From assembly GCA_021199495.1 (NCBI GenBank), contig JAJQHY010000036.1, positions 27,111 through 91,110 of the forward strand: a DNA stretch of 64,000 bases, given 5' to 3'. A program made the position numbers and the translations under genes. The notes under the pieces are model-generated. The model was not told the DNA's origin. It saw nothing but the letters and a program-made list of their open reading frames with translations, and searched no databases. The first letter of the stretch is position 1, and every line of letters begins with the position of its first letter. Below, one piece after another: positions 32,551 to 41,509 of this stretch. The DNA is from Lachnospiraceae bacterium. GTDB lineage: Bacteria; Bacillota; Clostridia; Lachnospirales; Lachnospiraceae.

Positions 32551-33491
32551 GATGAAAAATCCTCTGTCGGCACCGCTGTGTTCCTGACGATATTCTCCAC
32601 AAGCGTGCGCGTGTTGTCTCCCTTGCCGTATCCATAACTGAGCACAATACGATGCGCCAGAACCGGCACCGCTAAAGCCCGCACATCATCCGGTATCACA
32701 TAAGTTCTGCCGTTGAGCCACGCCCATACCTTCACACAGCGCAAAAGAGCCAGACTGCCTCTGGGGCTGACGCCCATCACGACATTGTCGCCCTCGCGGG
32801 TGGCGGCAATGATATTCACCATGTATTCCTGCACACTGCGGTGCACATAGACCTGGTTGGCCTCCTCTTTGGCTGCCTGCAGTTCCTCAAGCGTCAGCAC
32901 CCTGTCAAGCTCTGCCAGAGGATCCTTACGCATATAGCGGTCCAGGATGTCCAGCTCCTCTTCCTTCGTGGGCAATCCCATGGAAAGCTTCATCATAAAG
33001 CGGTCCATCTGGGCTTCCGGCAGCGGAAAGGTGCCTGCTGTCTCCACCGGGTTCTGCGTCGCAATCACAAAAAACGGACTTCCTGTTTTGTAGGTTTCTC
33101 CGTCGATTGTCACCTGCCGTTCCTCCATGCACTCCAGCAGTCCGGCCTGGGTTCTGGGTGTGGCACGGTTGATCTCATCCGCCAGCAGGATGTTGGTAAA
33201 CACGGGACCCTTTCGCAGTACAAACTCATTTTGCTTCTGGTCGTAGATATTCAGGCCCGTGATATCCGAGGGAAGTAGATCCGGCGTGAACTGGATCCGG
33301 GCAAAATCCGCATCCAGAGACCGCGCAATGGTTCTGGCCAGCTTCGTCTTGCCCGTGCCCGGTACATCCTCTAAAAGCACATGGCCGTCGGCCAGAATGG
33401 CAGTCAGAAGCAGCTTTGCTGTCTCCTCCTTGCCGATAATCACCTTTCCTACATTGGTCAGCAGCCTGTCGGCCAGCTCTTTTCCCGTCAT
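32547..33491 (-). CDS. MoxR-family AAA+ ATPase
   Basis: 314 aa. Walker A DVPGTGKTKLARTIA (near 42-56), Walker B LLADEINRATPRTQAGLLE, sensor 1 ATQNPVE and the MoxR lid region SPRGSLALLRC. Chaperone-like ATPases of this group act with VWA/DUF58 proteins, often on secreted or envelope complexes. ATG 33491 follows AAGGAGGTCATAAA. First gene of a three-gene operon with the DUF58 and membrane genes. Confidence 0.95.
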   Translation of the reverse strand: MTGKELADRLLTNVGKVIIGKEETAKLLLTAILADGHVLLEDVPGTGKTKLARTIARSLDADFARIQFTPDLLPSDITGLNIYDQKQNEFVLRKGPVFTNILLADEINRATPRTQAGLLECMEERQVTIDGETYKTGSPFFVIATQNPVETAGTFPLPEAQMDRFMMKLSMGLPTKEEELDILDRYMRKDPLAELDRVLTLEELQAAKEEANQVYVHRSVQEYMVNIIAATREGDNVVMGVSPRGSLALLRCVKVWAWLNGRTYVIPDDVRALAVPVLAHRIVLSYGYGKGDNTRTLVENIVRNTAVPTEDFSS

Positions 33492-33624
33492 TTTATGACC
33501 TCCTTATAATGTTCTCCCCTCCTGAATCCGCCTTTATCAGGCCAGGCCACCAGCACAATGATGTCCCGCGGTCCGTCTTAAGATTCTTTTTCTTTTACTT
33601 CTCCCCTCTTCCTGACCAGACCGC

Positions 33625-34299
33625 CTATGATAACCGATCTATGGAAGGCTTCTCATCCCCGCATATCCACAGGGCATATTCCTCCGGCATGGGGATTTCC
33701 CGGAAAACATAATTGCCCGATCGCTCCGCCTCCTCCACCTCCCGGTAGCAGGCTTCAATTTTTGAATCAATCCCTCTGCCTGTGCATTTGAAGTAGCTCT
33801 CCATCCGGGAAAATTTCCGATAGTCCCCGATGGATTTGTGAAGGACCTCTCTGGGCTCCTGAATGTCAATTCCCACTGGAATATCACCGGCTGCAAGTGC
33901 CACATAATGCCCGGAATGGGATAAGCTGAAATAAGGATACGCCGCGTCTGCATCCGATCCCCATGTTGGCCTCCCCCGGTCTGAAACCTCGTAAAAAATC
34001 CCTTCAGACAGCGGACAGCCCCCTTTTTTTTCTTCACTGATAATTATCTGTATTATAGGAACTGGGAAGAGGATTTGCAAGTGTTCCCTTTGTTCATTCG
34101 TAAATTCCAGGCTTCCCGGTAGTCCCGCGTGCGCCAGAAGCAATAAAAGACCGGCGCCCGCAAAGCGCGCCCGGTCTTTTTCACTTTTCGCTCTCATCGC
34201 TTTTTCTTTCCGTGCGGGATCCAGCAGGTAAAGTGCCTGTGTAAACAGATTTGTTTCTTCTAACTCCCGGATATCCATCACATAAAGTCGCAGCTTCAT
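33625..34299 (-). CDS. 4'-phosphopantetheinyl transferase-like protein (Sfp superfamily), shortened core
   Basis: Would transfer phosphopantetheine from CoA to a carrier protein. 224 aa. Recognisable: YFSLSHSGHYVALAAGDIPVG with GIDI (Mg ligand D145), and FSRMESYFKCTGRGI, where E167 matches the Glu of the family motif W(S/T)xKE. Two deviations are seen: Gln-147 replaces the second acidic ligand (DxE), and the segment between DI and the ES motif is about 20 residues instead of about 40. The frame is intact. It may be active, specialised or decaying. ATG 34299 follows GGAGAACACACA. Confidence 0.75.
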   Translation of the reverse strand: MKLRLYVMDIRELEETNLFTQALYLLDPARKEKAMRAKSEKDRARFAGAGLLLLLAHAGLPGSLEFTNEQREHLQILFPVPIIQIIISEEKKGGCPLSEGIFYEVSDRGRPTWGSDADAAYPYFSLSHSGHYVALAAGDIPVGIDIQEPREVLHKSIGDYRKFSRMESYFKCTGRGIDSKIEACYREVEEAERSGNYVFREIPMPEEYALWICGDEKPSIDRLS

Positions 34300-34396
34300 T
34301 GTGTGTTCTCCTTCTTTCCCTTCCCGGATCGTAAAAGTCCCGTCCGCGCTTTTGGGTCATGGATATCCGTGTGAAACATCCCCAAGCAGCAGACGG

Positions 34397-35656
34397 CTAT
34401 TTCAAAGCCTCCCTGTAGAATTCCACAAATTCCGTGTAGCCTTCCTTCGTGAGATTCTCCTTCTGGAACTTTTTATTTTTATTCATCCGCACGACAAGCA
34501 CCTGTGTGCCGTCCTTGCGTGCCTCCTGGGCCTGCGCAATGATCTGACTTAAGCGCTCACCCTCGACGCCCTTCTCAATCAGATAGGCCACCTTCTTCGG
34601 CGCGCCCGGCACCTCAAAGCCTCTCTCCATCAGCAGCAGAATGATTCGCTCAAAGCCGATGGAAAACCCACAGGCCGGGACGTCGTTACCGGTGAATTTG
34701 CCCACCATTTTGTCATACCGTCCGCCGCCGCCGCAGCTGCCGCCGAATTCCGGCATGGCAATCTCGAAGATGGTACCCGTATAATAGCTCATACCGCGCA
34801 CCAGCGTCGGATCAAAGACAATCTCGAAGGTATCCTCCTTCGTTGCCTTCACGCTGTCAATGATTTCCATAAAGGAAGTCATCACGCCCTGCGGCAGAAT
34901 GTCTGAAAGCTTCTCCGCAATAAAGGCCGGGCCGTTGTCCGCCTCGGCAATCTCCGTAAAAAGCGCCATATATTTATCACAGATTTCCTCTGCGTACCCC
35001 AGCTCCATCAGCTCGCGCTTCACACCATCCGCGCCGATCTTGTCCATCTTATCCAGGATAATGAAGACCTGGTCGTAATCCGCCTCGTGGAAACCGGCAT
35101 AGGAAGCCATGGCCTTTAAAATCTGACGGTCGTTGATGCGGATCTGGAAATTGCGAAAGCCAAGCTTACTCAACGTGGTCGTGGTCGCCAGAATCAACTC
35201 GATCTCCGCCAGATTGCTGGGCTCCCCCAGAATATCAATATCGCACTGCATAAACTGGCGGTATCTGCCCCGCTGCGGACGATCCGCTCTCCATACATTG
35301 CCAATCTGCAGTGCCTTGAAGGGCGTCGGCAGAGAATTCGCGTTGTTGCTGTAAAAGCGCACCAGTGGAACGGTCAGGTCATAGCGCAGCCCACCATCTA
35401 CCAGATCAGCCTCACTCTGCGCAGTTTCCAGATTCAGCTTTTCGCCTCTTTTTAGAATTTTGAAAATCAGTTTCTCGTTCTCGCCGCCCTGCTTATTGCT
35501 TAAGTTGGCGATATTTTCCACACAGGGTGTCTCGATGGGGGTGAAGCCGAACTTCGCGTAAGTCTCCTTGATCACGCCTGTCACATAGTCCCGCACCTGC
35601 ATCTCCTGGGGCAATATATCCTTCATGCCGGTAACCGGCTTTTTGCTCAATGCCAT
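34397..35656 (-). CDS. hisS: Histidyl-tRNA synthetase
   Basis: Class II synthetase charging tRNA-His. 419 aa. Motif 1 region with GFTPIETPCVENIANL, motif 2 VWRADRPQRGRYRQFMQCDID, the histidine A motif region LVRGMSYYTGTIFE, motif 3 GFSIGFERI, and a C-terminal anticodon-binding domain with VLVVRMNKNKKFQKENL. It overlaps the end of hemZ by 10 nt. No T-box leader is present, consistent with an internal operon position. Confidence 0.95.
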   Translation of the reverse strand: MALSKKPVTGMKDILPQEMQVRDYVTGVIKETYAKFGFTPIETPCVENIANLSNKQGGENEKLIFKILKRGEKLNLETAQSEADLVDGGLRYDLTVPLVRFYSNNANSLPTPFKALQIGNVWRADRPQRGRYRQFMQCDIDILGEPSNLAEIELILATTTTLSKLGFRNFQIRINDRQILKAMASYAGFHEADYDQVFIILDKMDKIGADGVKRELMELGYAEEICDKYMALFTEIAEADNGPAFIAEKLSDILPQGVMTSFMEIIDSVKATKEDTFEIVFDPTLVRGMSYYTGTIFEIAMPEFGGSCGGGGRYDKMVGKFTGNDVPACGFSIGFERIILLLMERGFEVPGAPKKVAYLIEKGVEGERLSQIIAQAQEARKDGTQVLVVRMNKNKKFQKENLTKEGYTEFVEFYREALK

Positions 35657-37230
35657 AATAATTTTTTCTTCCTCTCAATCATCTCGTCAATCTCATCCAT
35701 GTACATATCTACTTCCTTGACACAGTCGCAGCGCTCGATTCTGCCTCCTGGGAAGACCGCTTTTGTAATGGTCCCCGCGCCCAGCGCCACGATGGTCTGC
35801 AGCTCCTCCATGATGAGAATATTATAAATGCCGTATTTACCTTCTCTGGCGTAGCCCACATTCTCAAAGCTGCCGGCCATATTTTTCTGCCGGTACAGGT
35901 AATAGGGCTCCATATGGAGTGCTTCCGCACCCGCTGCGGCGATGGCCATGGTCTCGTCCGTATTTTTCAGCATGGATCTGTCATTTTGCTCGATCCACTT
36001 TGCCAGACGGCTGGCCTTTTTGATGGCCAGAGAATGGACGGTCAGGCTGTCCGGTGAAAGGGCTTTTACCTTCTCAATCGTATCGGCAACCGCGGCCTCA
36101 TCCTCGCCCGGAAGCCCTAAAATCAGATCCATATTAATATTGTCAAATCCCAGATTCCTGGCCAGGCGGTAAGCCTCATATACCTGCTCCACGGTATGCC
36201 GTCTGCCGATGAAATCCAGCGTCCCCTGCTGCATGGTCTGCGGATTGACGCTGATGCGGGTGACGCCGTGCTTTTTCAAAACCTGAAGCTTCGCCTGCGT
36301 GATGGAATCCGCGCGTCCGGCTTCCACCGTAAATTCCTGCAGATGGCTTAAATCCAGGCGCTCCTCCAAAGCCGTCAGAAGCCGGTCCATCTGCGCCGGC
36401 TCCAACGTAGTCGGTGTACCGCCGCCGATGTAAACGGTGTCCAGAATCTTGTCCTTACAGGCCTGCGCCGTGAAATCCAGTTCCCGGATCAGACAGTCGA
36501 TATATCGATCCACCTTCTGCCTGAAGGACGCTATCGGATAAGAGGTAAAGGAACAGTACAGGCAGGTTGTCGGGCAAAAAGGAATGCCGATATACAGACT
36601 GTAGCCATTCTCATAGTGCAGACGGCTTAAAATCCGCCGTTCCCGCTTCGCGATGTCCAACGCCAGCGCAGCCTTTGCATCGCTGACAGAGTGTTTTTCT
36701 TTATAGAAATGCAGAATCTCCTGATCACTTTCCCCAGCCTCCAGCCGCTGCATGGCGATCTTGGTGGGGCGGATGCCGATCAGGTTGCCCCAGGGAAGGG
36801 ATTTGCCTGTGATCTCACTTAAGGAACGGTACAGAAGGGATTTCAGAAGATCCTTATATGCCGAACCAAGGTAAACGGTATCAGAAGGGACTGCCTGAGA
36901 ACGGATATGCAGATTCGTATATTCCACATGCGCAGTGCTGAACGCATTCTCCCCGTTTTTCTCCTGATTCTGAGTACGCTCTCCGTCTGTGACGGCTTCA
37001 TTGCCGCCAATCGGCAGTGTATTGCATTTCCGCGCCGGCAACGATACCCGGATTTCATGCTCCCCGAGCGTAATACTGCCCTGCCACGCCGCCTGTTTGC
37101 GATATCCGTCCGCCTTGAAGGCATCCGTTTCGGGCGTAATCACCTTCACCGTCTCCTCCGGGTAAAAGGCCTTCACCAGAGAATGGATGTCGTATTCAAA
37201 TTTTGCTGTATTGAGGGTAATGAAATACAT
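35647..37230 (-). CDS. hemZ: Radical SAM coproporphyrinogen III dehydrogenase HemZ
   Basis: Oxygen-independent coproporphyrinogen III oxidase of the HemZ group. 527 aa. An N-terminal domain of about 170 residues is followed by the radical SAM core with CxxxCxxC in GIPFCPTTCLYCSFTSYP, YIGGGTPTTLEP, ISVNPQTMQQGTLDFIGRRH and DLILGLPGED. The longer N-terminus separates HemZ from HemN/HemW. Other heme genes are absent from the window, so its true substrate here is open. The Shine-Dalgarno before 37230 is poor. Confidence 0.93.
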   Translation of the reverse strand: MYFITLNTAKFEYDIHSLVKAFYPEETVKVITPETDAFKADGYRKQAAWQGSITLGEHEIRVSLPARKCNTLPIGGNEAVTDGERTQNQEKNGENAFSTAHVEYTNLHIRSQAVPSDTVYLGSAYKDLLKSLLYRSLSEITGKSLPWGNLIGIRPTKIAMQRLEAGESDQEILHFYKEKHSVSDAKAALALDIAKRERRILSRLHYENGYSLYIGIPFCPTTCLYCSFTSYPIASFRQKVDRYIDCLIRELDFTAQACKDKILDTVYIGGGTPTTLEPAQMDRLLTALEERLDLSHLQEFTVEAGRADSITQAKLQVLKKHGVTRISVNPQTMQQGTLDFIGRRHTVEQVYEAYRLARNLGFDNINMDLILGLPGEDEAAVADTIEKVKALSPDSLTVHSLAIKKASRLAKWIEQNDRSMLKNTDETMAIAAAGAEALHMEPYYLYRQKNMAGSFENVGYAREGKYGIYNILIMEELQTIVALGAGTITKAVFPGGRIERCDCVKEVDMYMDEIDEMIERKKKLLWH

Positions 37231-37306
37231 ATCTTATCTTAAGCCGTTTAAAATTGCTTCTTCAACTGTCTGCCCTTTTTTTACAAAAGCAGCTATGGGA
37301 ATCTTC

Positions 37307-37954
37307 TTAAAAGAACGGATTGTGCTCCTTCTCCCAGCCGATGGTGGTGGAGCCGCCGTGCCCCGGATAAACCTTCGTCTCGTCCGGCAGGACAAACAGC
37401 CTCTCTTTCACACTCTGCACCAGCGCAGACATGGAACCGGTGGGGTAATCCGTACGTCCCACACTCTCCTCAAAAAGCGTGTCCCCCGCGATCAAAATCC
37501 CGGCCTCTTTAAAATAAAAGCAACAGCTCCCTTCGGTATGGCCCGGTGTGGCGATCAGCTCGCACTCCATGCCGGCGGCGGAAAATTTCTCCCCGTCCTG
37601 CAAATAGCCATTCACCCTGACAGTGCAGCCCACACCGTTGCCGGCGCTTAAATTCAGCCCGCTGTCATGCAGCAGCCTGTCCTCCCCGGCATAGGCATAA
37701 ATCTTCGCTCCGCTCCTCCCACGCAGCTCCTGCGCGCCAAGGATATGGTCAAAGTGCCCATGTGTCAGAAGAATGGCCGCCACCTCAAAGCCGTTTTTCA
37801 AAAGCGCCTGATAAATCCCGGCGCCCTGATCCGCAGGATCCACAAAAATCACCGGGATATGTCCGTTCTCAAGCTTCTGGTCCTCTTTATATAAAAAATA
37901 ACAATTGGTCTGGCACCACCCCAGGACCATACGTCCGATTTTGATCTCACTCAT
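37307..37954 (-). CDS. Metallo-beta-lactamase fold hydrolase (glyoxalase II-like)
   Basis: 215 aa. Zinc motif HGHFDHILGA (HxHxDH), H in ATPGHTEGSCCFY, D in LIAGDTLFEESVGRTD and the final VYPGHGGSTTIGWEKEHNPF. The layout matches the small cytoplasmic glyoxalase II-like group found beside relA/hemZ in many Clostridia. Substrate unknown. It starts about 98 nt after relA, same strand. Confidence 0.92.
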   Translation of the reverse strand: MSEIKIGRMVLGWCQTNCYFLYKEDQKLENGHIPVIFVDPADQGAGIYQALLKNGFEVAAILLTHGHFDHILGAQELRGRSGAKIYAYAGEDRLLHDSGLNLSAGNGVGCTVRVNGYLQDGEKFSAAGMECELIATPGHTEGSCCFYFKEAGILIAGDTLFEESVGRTDYPTGSMSALVQSVKERLFVLPDETKVYPGHGGSTTIGWEKEHNPFF

Positions 37955-38052
37955 CTGTCCGCTATCCTTTCTGTGTCTGCCGCAGGCAATTTTCTCATCC
38001 TGCCGCGTGCACCATTCACCTCATGCCGTTTTGCTTACGTTTCCGTTCAGCC

Positions 38053-40344
38053 TCACCCCGTCGTGCGCTGAATATCCATCACGCTCGGAATCGTCTTAAT
38101 CTTATCCACCAGCCTGCCAAGCTCCTCCTTGGAGGACACCTCAAAGGTGGTCTGCATCGTGGCGATTCCGTCCTTGGAAGTCCGCGTTGTCATGGAGAGA
38201 ATGTCAATATTTTTCTCTGTCAGGGTCTTGGAGATATCCGCTAAAAGGCCGTTGCGGTTGTAGGCATAAATCGTGATATCAGCGAAATACTTGCTCCCAT
38301 CGTCGCCCATATCCGCCCAGTCCGCCTCCATCAGACGCTCCCTGTCCACATCGGAGAGTGCCATGATATTCGGGCAGTCCGTGCGGTGAATGGAAATGCC
38401 CCGGCCTCTGGTGATAAAGCCCACAATCTCATCCCCCGGCACCGGTGAACAGCACTTGGAGAAACGCACCGCCAGGTCGTGAATGCCCTTAACGGTGATG
38501 CCGCTCTTGGGCGCCATCCTGACAGACTGGTCTTTCGCGTTCTCACGGATCGTCTCCAGGACCTCCTCGTTGGTCTGCTCCTTTTTGTGGTCCCGTTCGT
38601 AGAGCTCCTGCATGCGGTTGATGATCTGGCCTTCCTTTAAGCCGCCGTGGCCGATGGCCGCCAGCACGCTGTCCCAGTCGCGGAAGCCGTATTTTTTCAT
38701 AATGGCTTCCTTATACTGCGGCACCATCATCTGGGAGATGTTGATTCCTTTTACTCTGCAGTAATTATCCAGCATCTCCTTGCCCTTGATGATATTATCT
38801 TCTTTGAATTCGTTCTTAAACCACTGATTGATCTTATTGCGGGCCTGCGCGGACTTCGCGATTTTCAGCCAGTCGCGGCTTGGACCCTTGGAATTTAAGC
38901 TGGTCAGAATCTCGACGCAGTCGCCGTTTGCCAGTTCATAGTCAATATTGACCAGCTTCCCGTTAACTCTGGCACCGATCATTTTATTGCCCACGGCGGA
39001 GTGAATGCTGTAGGCAAAATCAACCGGCGTGGAACCCACCGGCAGTGTCTTGACATCCCCGTTCGGCGTCAGGCAGTAAACCGAATCCGTAAACAGATCC
39101 AGTCCGCTCTTGATCATGTTAAGGAATTCCTTATTGTCAGAGCTGTCCTGCTGCCACTCCAGAATCTGGCGCAGCCACGCCATTTTCTCATCGTCACCGG
39201 CGTCGCTTAATTTGCCGTCCGCGGCCTCTTTATATTTCCAGTGAGCAGCAATGCCGTACTCTGCCGCCTTGTGCATCTCAAATGTCCGGATCTGAATCTC
39301 AAACATCTGGCCGTTCTCACCGATCAAAGTCGTGTGCAGAGACTGATACATATTCGGCTTCGGCATGGCGATATAGTCTTTAAAACGCCCGGGAATCGGC
39401 TTATACATCTCGTGAATAATGCCTAACGCCGCGTAACAGTCCTTCACGTCATTGACAATAATGCGGACCGCGAAAAGATCATAAATCTGGTCGATGGTCT
39501 TATTCTGATTCTTCATCTTTTTGTAAATGCTGAAGAAATGCTTGATACGGCCGTCCACCTTCGCCTCGATGCCGGCGTTTTTCATATGGGTGCTGACCTC
39601 GTCCACGATGGACTGAATATATTTCTCACGGACATTTTTGCGGATGGCGACCTTATCCACCAGGTCGTAATAGACGTCCGGCTCCAGATATTTCAGGCTC
39701 AGGTCGTCCAGCTCCACCTTGATCTTCATGATACCCAGGCGCTCCGCGATGGGCGCGTAAATTTCCAGCGTCTCTCTGGAAATGCGCTGCTGCTTCTCCG
39801 GAGGCATGTGCTTGAGAGTCCGCATATTATGCAGACGGTCGGCAAGCTTGATAATGATCACACGGATGTCCCGGGCCATGGCAAGGAACATCTTGCGCAG
39901 ATTCTCCGCCTGCATCTCCTGTCTGTCCGTCGTCCCGTCGCCGTTAAAAGTCGGCAGCTTCTCCAGCTTGGTGACGCCGTCCACTAAATCCGCGACGTCC
40001 TGACCAAACTCCTCCGCCAGCTGCTCCTTGGTGTAGACGGTATCCTCCACCACGTCATGCAGAAGGCCCGCGGCGATGGTTTCCTTGTCCATCTCCAGAT
40101 CGGCCAGAATAATCGCCACATAGAGAGGATGGATGATATAGGGCTCACCGGACTTGCGGTACTGGTCCTTATGAGCGTCGTTTGCCACCTGAAAGGCTTT
40201 TTCAATTAAGCTGATATCGTCCGACGGATGATATTTCCTGATTCTGTCAATCAGGTCATGATAAAGCTCCTCCGGGGAAAGATACTCCGGAAGCTTCTCA
40301 ATGCGACCGTCGTCGATAATTTTGGTGTTTACTTCGTCACTCAT
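38053..40344 (-). CDS. relA: Bifunctional (p)ppGpp synthetase/hydrolase, RelA/SpoT family
   Basis: Stringent-response enzyme that makes and breaks (p)ppGpp. 763 aa. HD hydrolase domain with AAGLLHDVVEDT and IKLADRLHNMRTL; synthetase domain with VNDVKDCYAALGIIHEMYKP and YIAMPKPNMYQSLHTTLIG; TGS domain LPVGSTPVDFAYSIHSAVG; zinc-finger/ACT C-terminus with KCCSPVPGDEIVGFITRGRG. Both catalytic sites appear intact. It follows apt in a minus-strand operon, a pairing also seen in Bacillus, linking purine salvage with the alarmone. Confidence 0.97.
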   Translation of the reverse strand: MSDEVNTKIIDDGRIEKLPEYLSPEELYHDLIDRIRKYHPSDDISLIEKAFQVANDAHKDQYRKSGEPYIIHPLYVAIILADLEMDKETIAAGLLHDVVEDTVYTKEQLAEEFGQDVADLVDGVTKLEKLPTFNGDGTTDRQEMQAENLRKMFLAMARDIRVIIIKLADRLHNMRTLKHMPPEKQQRISRETLEIYAPIAERLGIMKIKVELDDLSLKYLEPDVYYDLVDKVAIRKNVREKYIQSIVDEVSTHMKNAGIEAKVDGRIKHFFSIYKKMKNQNKTIDQIYDLFAVRIIVNDVKDCYAALGIIHEMYKPIPGRFKDYIAMPKPNMYQSLHTTLIGENGQMFEIQIRTFEMHKAAEYGIAAHWKYKEAADGKLSDAGDDEKMAWLRQILEWQQDSSDNKEFLNMIKSGLDLFTDSVYCLTPNGDVKTLPVGSTPVDFAYSIHSAVGNKMIGARVNGKLVNIDYELANGDCVEILTSLNSKGPSRDWLKIAKSAQARNKINQWFKNEFKEDNIIKGKEMLDNYCRVKGINISQMMVPQYKEAIMKKYGFRDWDSVLAAIGHGGLKEGQIINRMQELYERDHKKEQTNEEVLETIRENAKDQSVRMAPKSGITVKGIHDLAVRFSKCCSPVPGDEIVGFITRGRGISIHRTDCPNIMALSDVDRERLMEADWADMGDDGSKYFADITIYAYNRNGLLADISKTLTEKNIDILSMTTRTSKDGIATMQTTFEVSSKEELGRLVDKIKTIPSVMDIQRTTG

Positions 40345-40392
40345 ACTCCATGTCTCCAGGTTTGTCTATATGTATTGTATACGATAAATCTC

Positions 40393-40917
40393 TTATTTTC
40401 CTTCGTAGGTTCTCACCGCGTCCAGGCGGTAATCTCCGATAAACTCGCGGCCCTTCAGACCGGCCAGCTCAATCAAAACCACCACACCCGCGACCACGCC
40501 GCCTAACTCCTCCACCAGCTCGATCATCGCCTTCGTGGTGCCGCCGGTCGCGATCAGGTCATCCACTAAAAGGACCTTCTGCCCCGGTTTGATGGCGTCT
40601 TTGTGCATCTCGATCGTCGCGGTGCCGTACTCCAGCGCGTACTCCTTGGAGACGACCTCACATGGGAGCTTGCCCTTTTTGCGGATCAAAACCAGCGGCT
40701 TTTTATTATTATATGCAAGAGGCGCCCCAAATACAAAGCCTCTGCTCTCCGCTCCCACAACAACGTCAAAGTCCAGATCATCGATCAGCTCCTGCATATC
40801 GTCGATCGCGACCTGAAAACCCTCCGCGTCCTGTAAAAGGCTCGTGATATCCCTGAAAATAATCCCCGGCTCCGGAAAATCCGGAATGCTTCTGATGTAA
40901 CCGTCAATGTCCTTCAT
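40393..40917 (-). CDS. apt: Adenine phosphoribosyltransferase
   Basis: Salvages adenine to AMP with PRPP. 174 aa, complete. The motifs are IPDFPEPGIIFRDITSLLQD, VVVGAESRGFVFGAPLAY and the PRPP loop VLLVDDLIATGGTTKAMIEL. ATG 40917 follows ATGGAGGAATAGCAA. First gene after the consensus promoter at 40972-41000. Confidence 0.97.
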   Translation of the reverse strand: MKDIDGYIRSIPDFPEPGIIFRDITSLLQDAEGFQVAIDDMQELIDDLDFDVVVGAESRGFVFGAPLAYNNKKPLVLIRKKGKLPCEVVSKEYALEYGTATIEMHKDAIKPGQKVLLVDDLIATGGTTKAMIELVEELGGVVAGVVVLIELAGLKGREFIGDYRLDAVRTYEGK

Positions 40918-40971
40918 TTGCTATTCCTCCATAAAATACGCTTTTTCGGCTGTAAAAAACAACTGCCTATC

Positions 40972-41000
40972 ATTATAAGTGCTTTTATTAAAAATGTCAA
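40972..41000 (-). promoter_or_regulatory. Consensus sigma-A promoter of apt-relA
   Basis: Minus strand -35 TTGACA (40995-41000), 17-bp spacer, -10 TATAAT (40972-40977): a perfect match to consensus. Confidence 0.88.
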
Positions 41001-41053
41001 AATAAATGATAAAGATGTTGTGAAAAGCCAGGAAATAAAGGATTTTTAAAAAG

Positions 41054-41095
41054 ACGTTTTACGCCCAAAAGCCCGTTTTACGCCATTTTTACACC
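41054..41095. repeat. CGTTTTACGCC direct repeats
   Basis: CGTTTTACGCC occurs at 41054-41064 and 41074-41084, 20 bp apart, followed by the relative ATTTTTACACC. It lies between the apt promoter and the divergent RHH promoter. The rest of the 367-bp gap (40918-41284) holds only those promoters. Confidence 0.5.
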
Positions 41096-41201
41096 ATTTC
41101 GTATGTGATAGACTTTTACTGTCCATTTGGACCGCCTCTTATTCTTTGAGATTGGCTCGCAACACCTTTCTCATTCTTTCTATATTTATTGAATTTACAT
41201 A

Positions 41202-41230
41202 TTTACATCAATAGACTTATGATATATAAT
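41202..41230 (+). promoter_or_regulatory. Promoter of the RHH-Uma2 pair
   Basis: Plus strand -35 TTTACA (41202-41207), 17 bp, -10 TATAAT (41225-41230), about 55 nt before the RHH start. Confidence 0.65.
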
Positions 41231-41284
41231 TCATGTAAAGTGGAGAAGGCACAACTACGCATAGACAGAAAAAAGGTGGAAGCA

Positions 41285-41494
41285 ATGCCAGAAGAAAGCA
41301 AAATCAGTAAAGCCCAGCAGAAAGCAGTCAATAAATACGTCAAGAATAATTATGACCGAATCAATGTTACTTTTCCTAAAGGTCAAAAAGCTGTCATAAA
41401 ATCTCACGCTGATTCCCGCGGGGAAAGCGTCAACGCTTTTATTTCCCGCGCCGTTACCGAAACCATGCAGCGCGACAAATCAGAATCCGCATGA
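41285..41494 (+). CDS. Ribbon-helix-helix (Arc-type) protein, possible antitoxin or repressor
   Basis: 69 aa from ATG 41285, which follows GGTGGAAGCA; a longer frame from 41189 adds residues with no counterpart in the fold and covers the promoter. The C-terminal part has the RHH layout: strand DRINVTFPKG, helix QKAVIKSHADSRG and helix SVNAFISRAVTETM. Probably a dimeric DNA-binding protein. It is 15 nt upstream of a Uma2 gene. The local sequence looks more AT-rich than the neighbouring operons, which hints at transfer. Confidence 0.75.
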   Translation: MPEESKISKAQQKAVNKYVKNNYDRINVTFPKGQKAVIKSHADSRGESVNAFISRAVTETMQRDKSESA

Positions 41495-41509
41495 AAGGAA
41501 GTGTAAATA

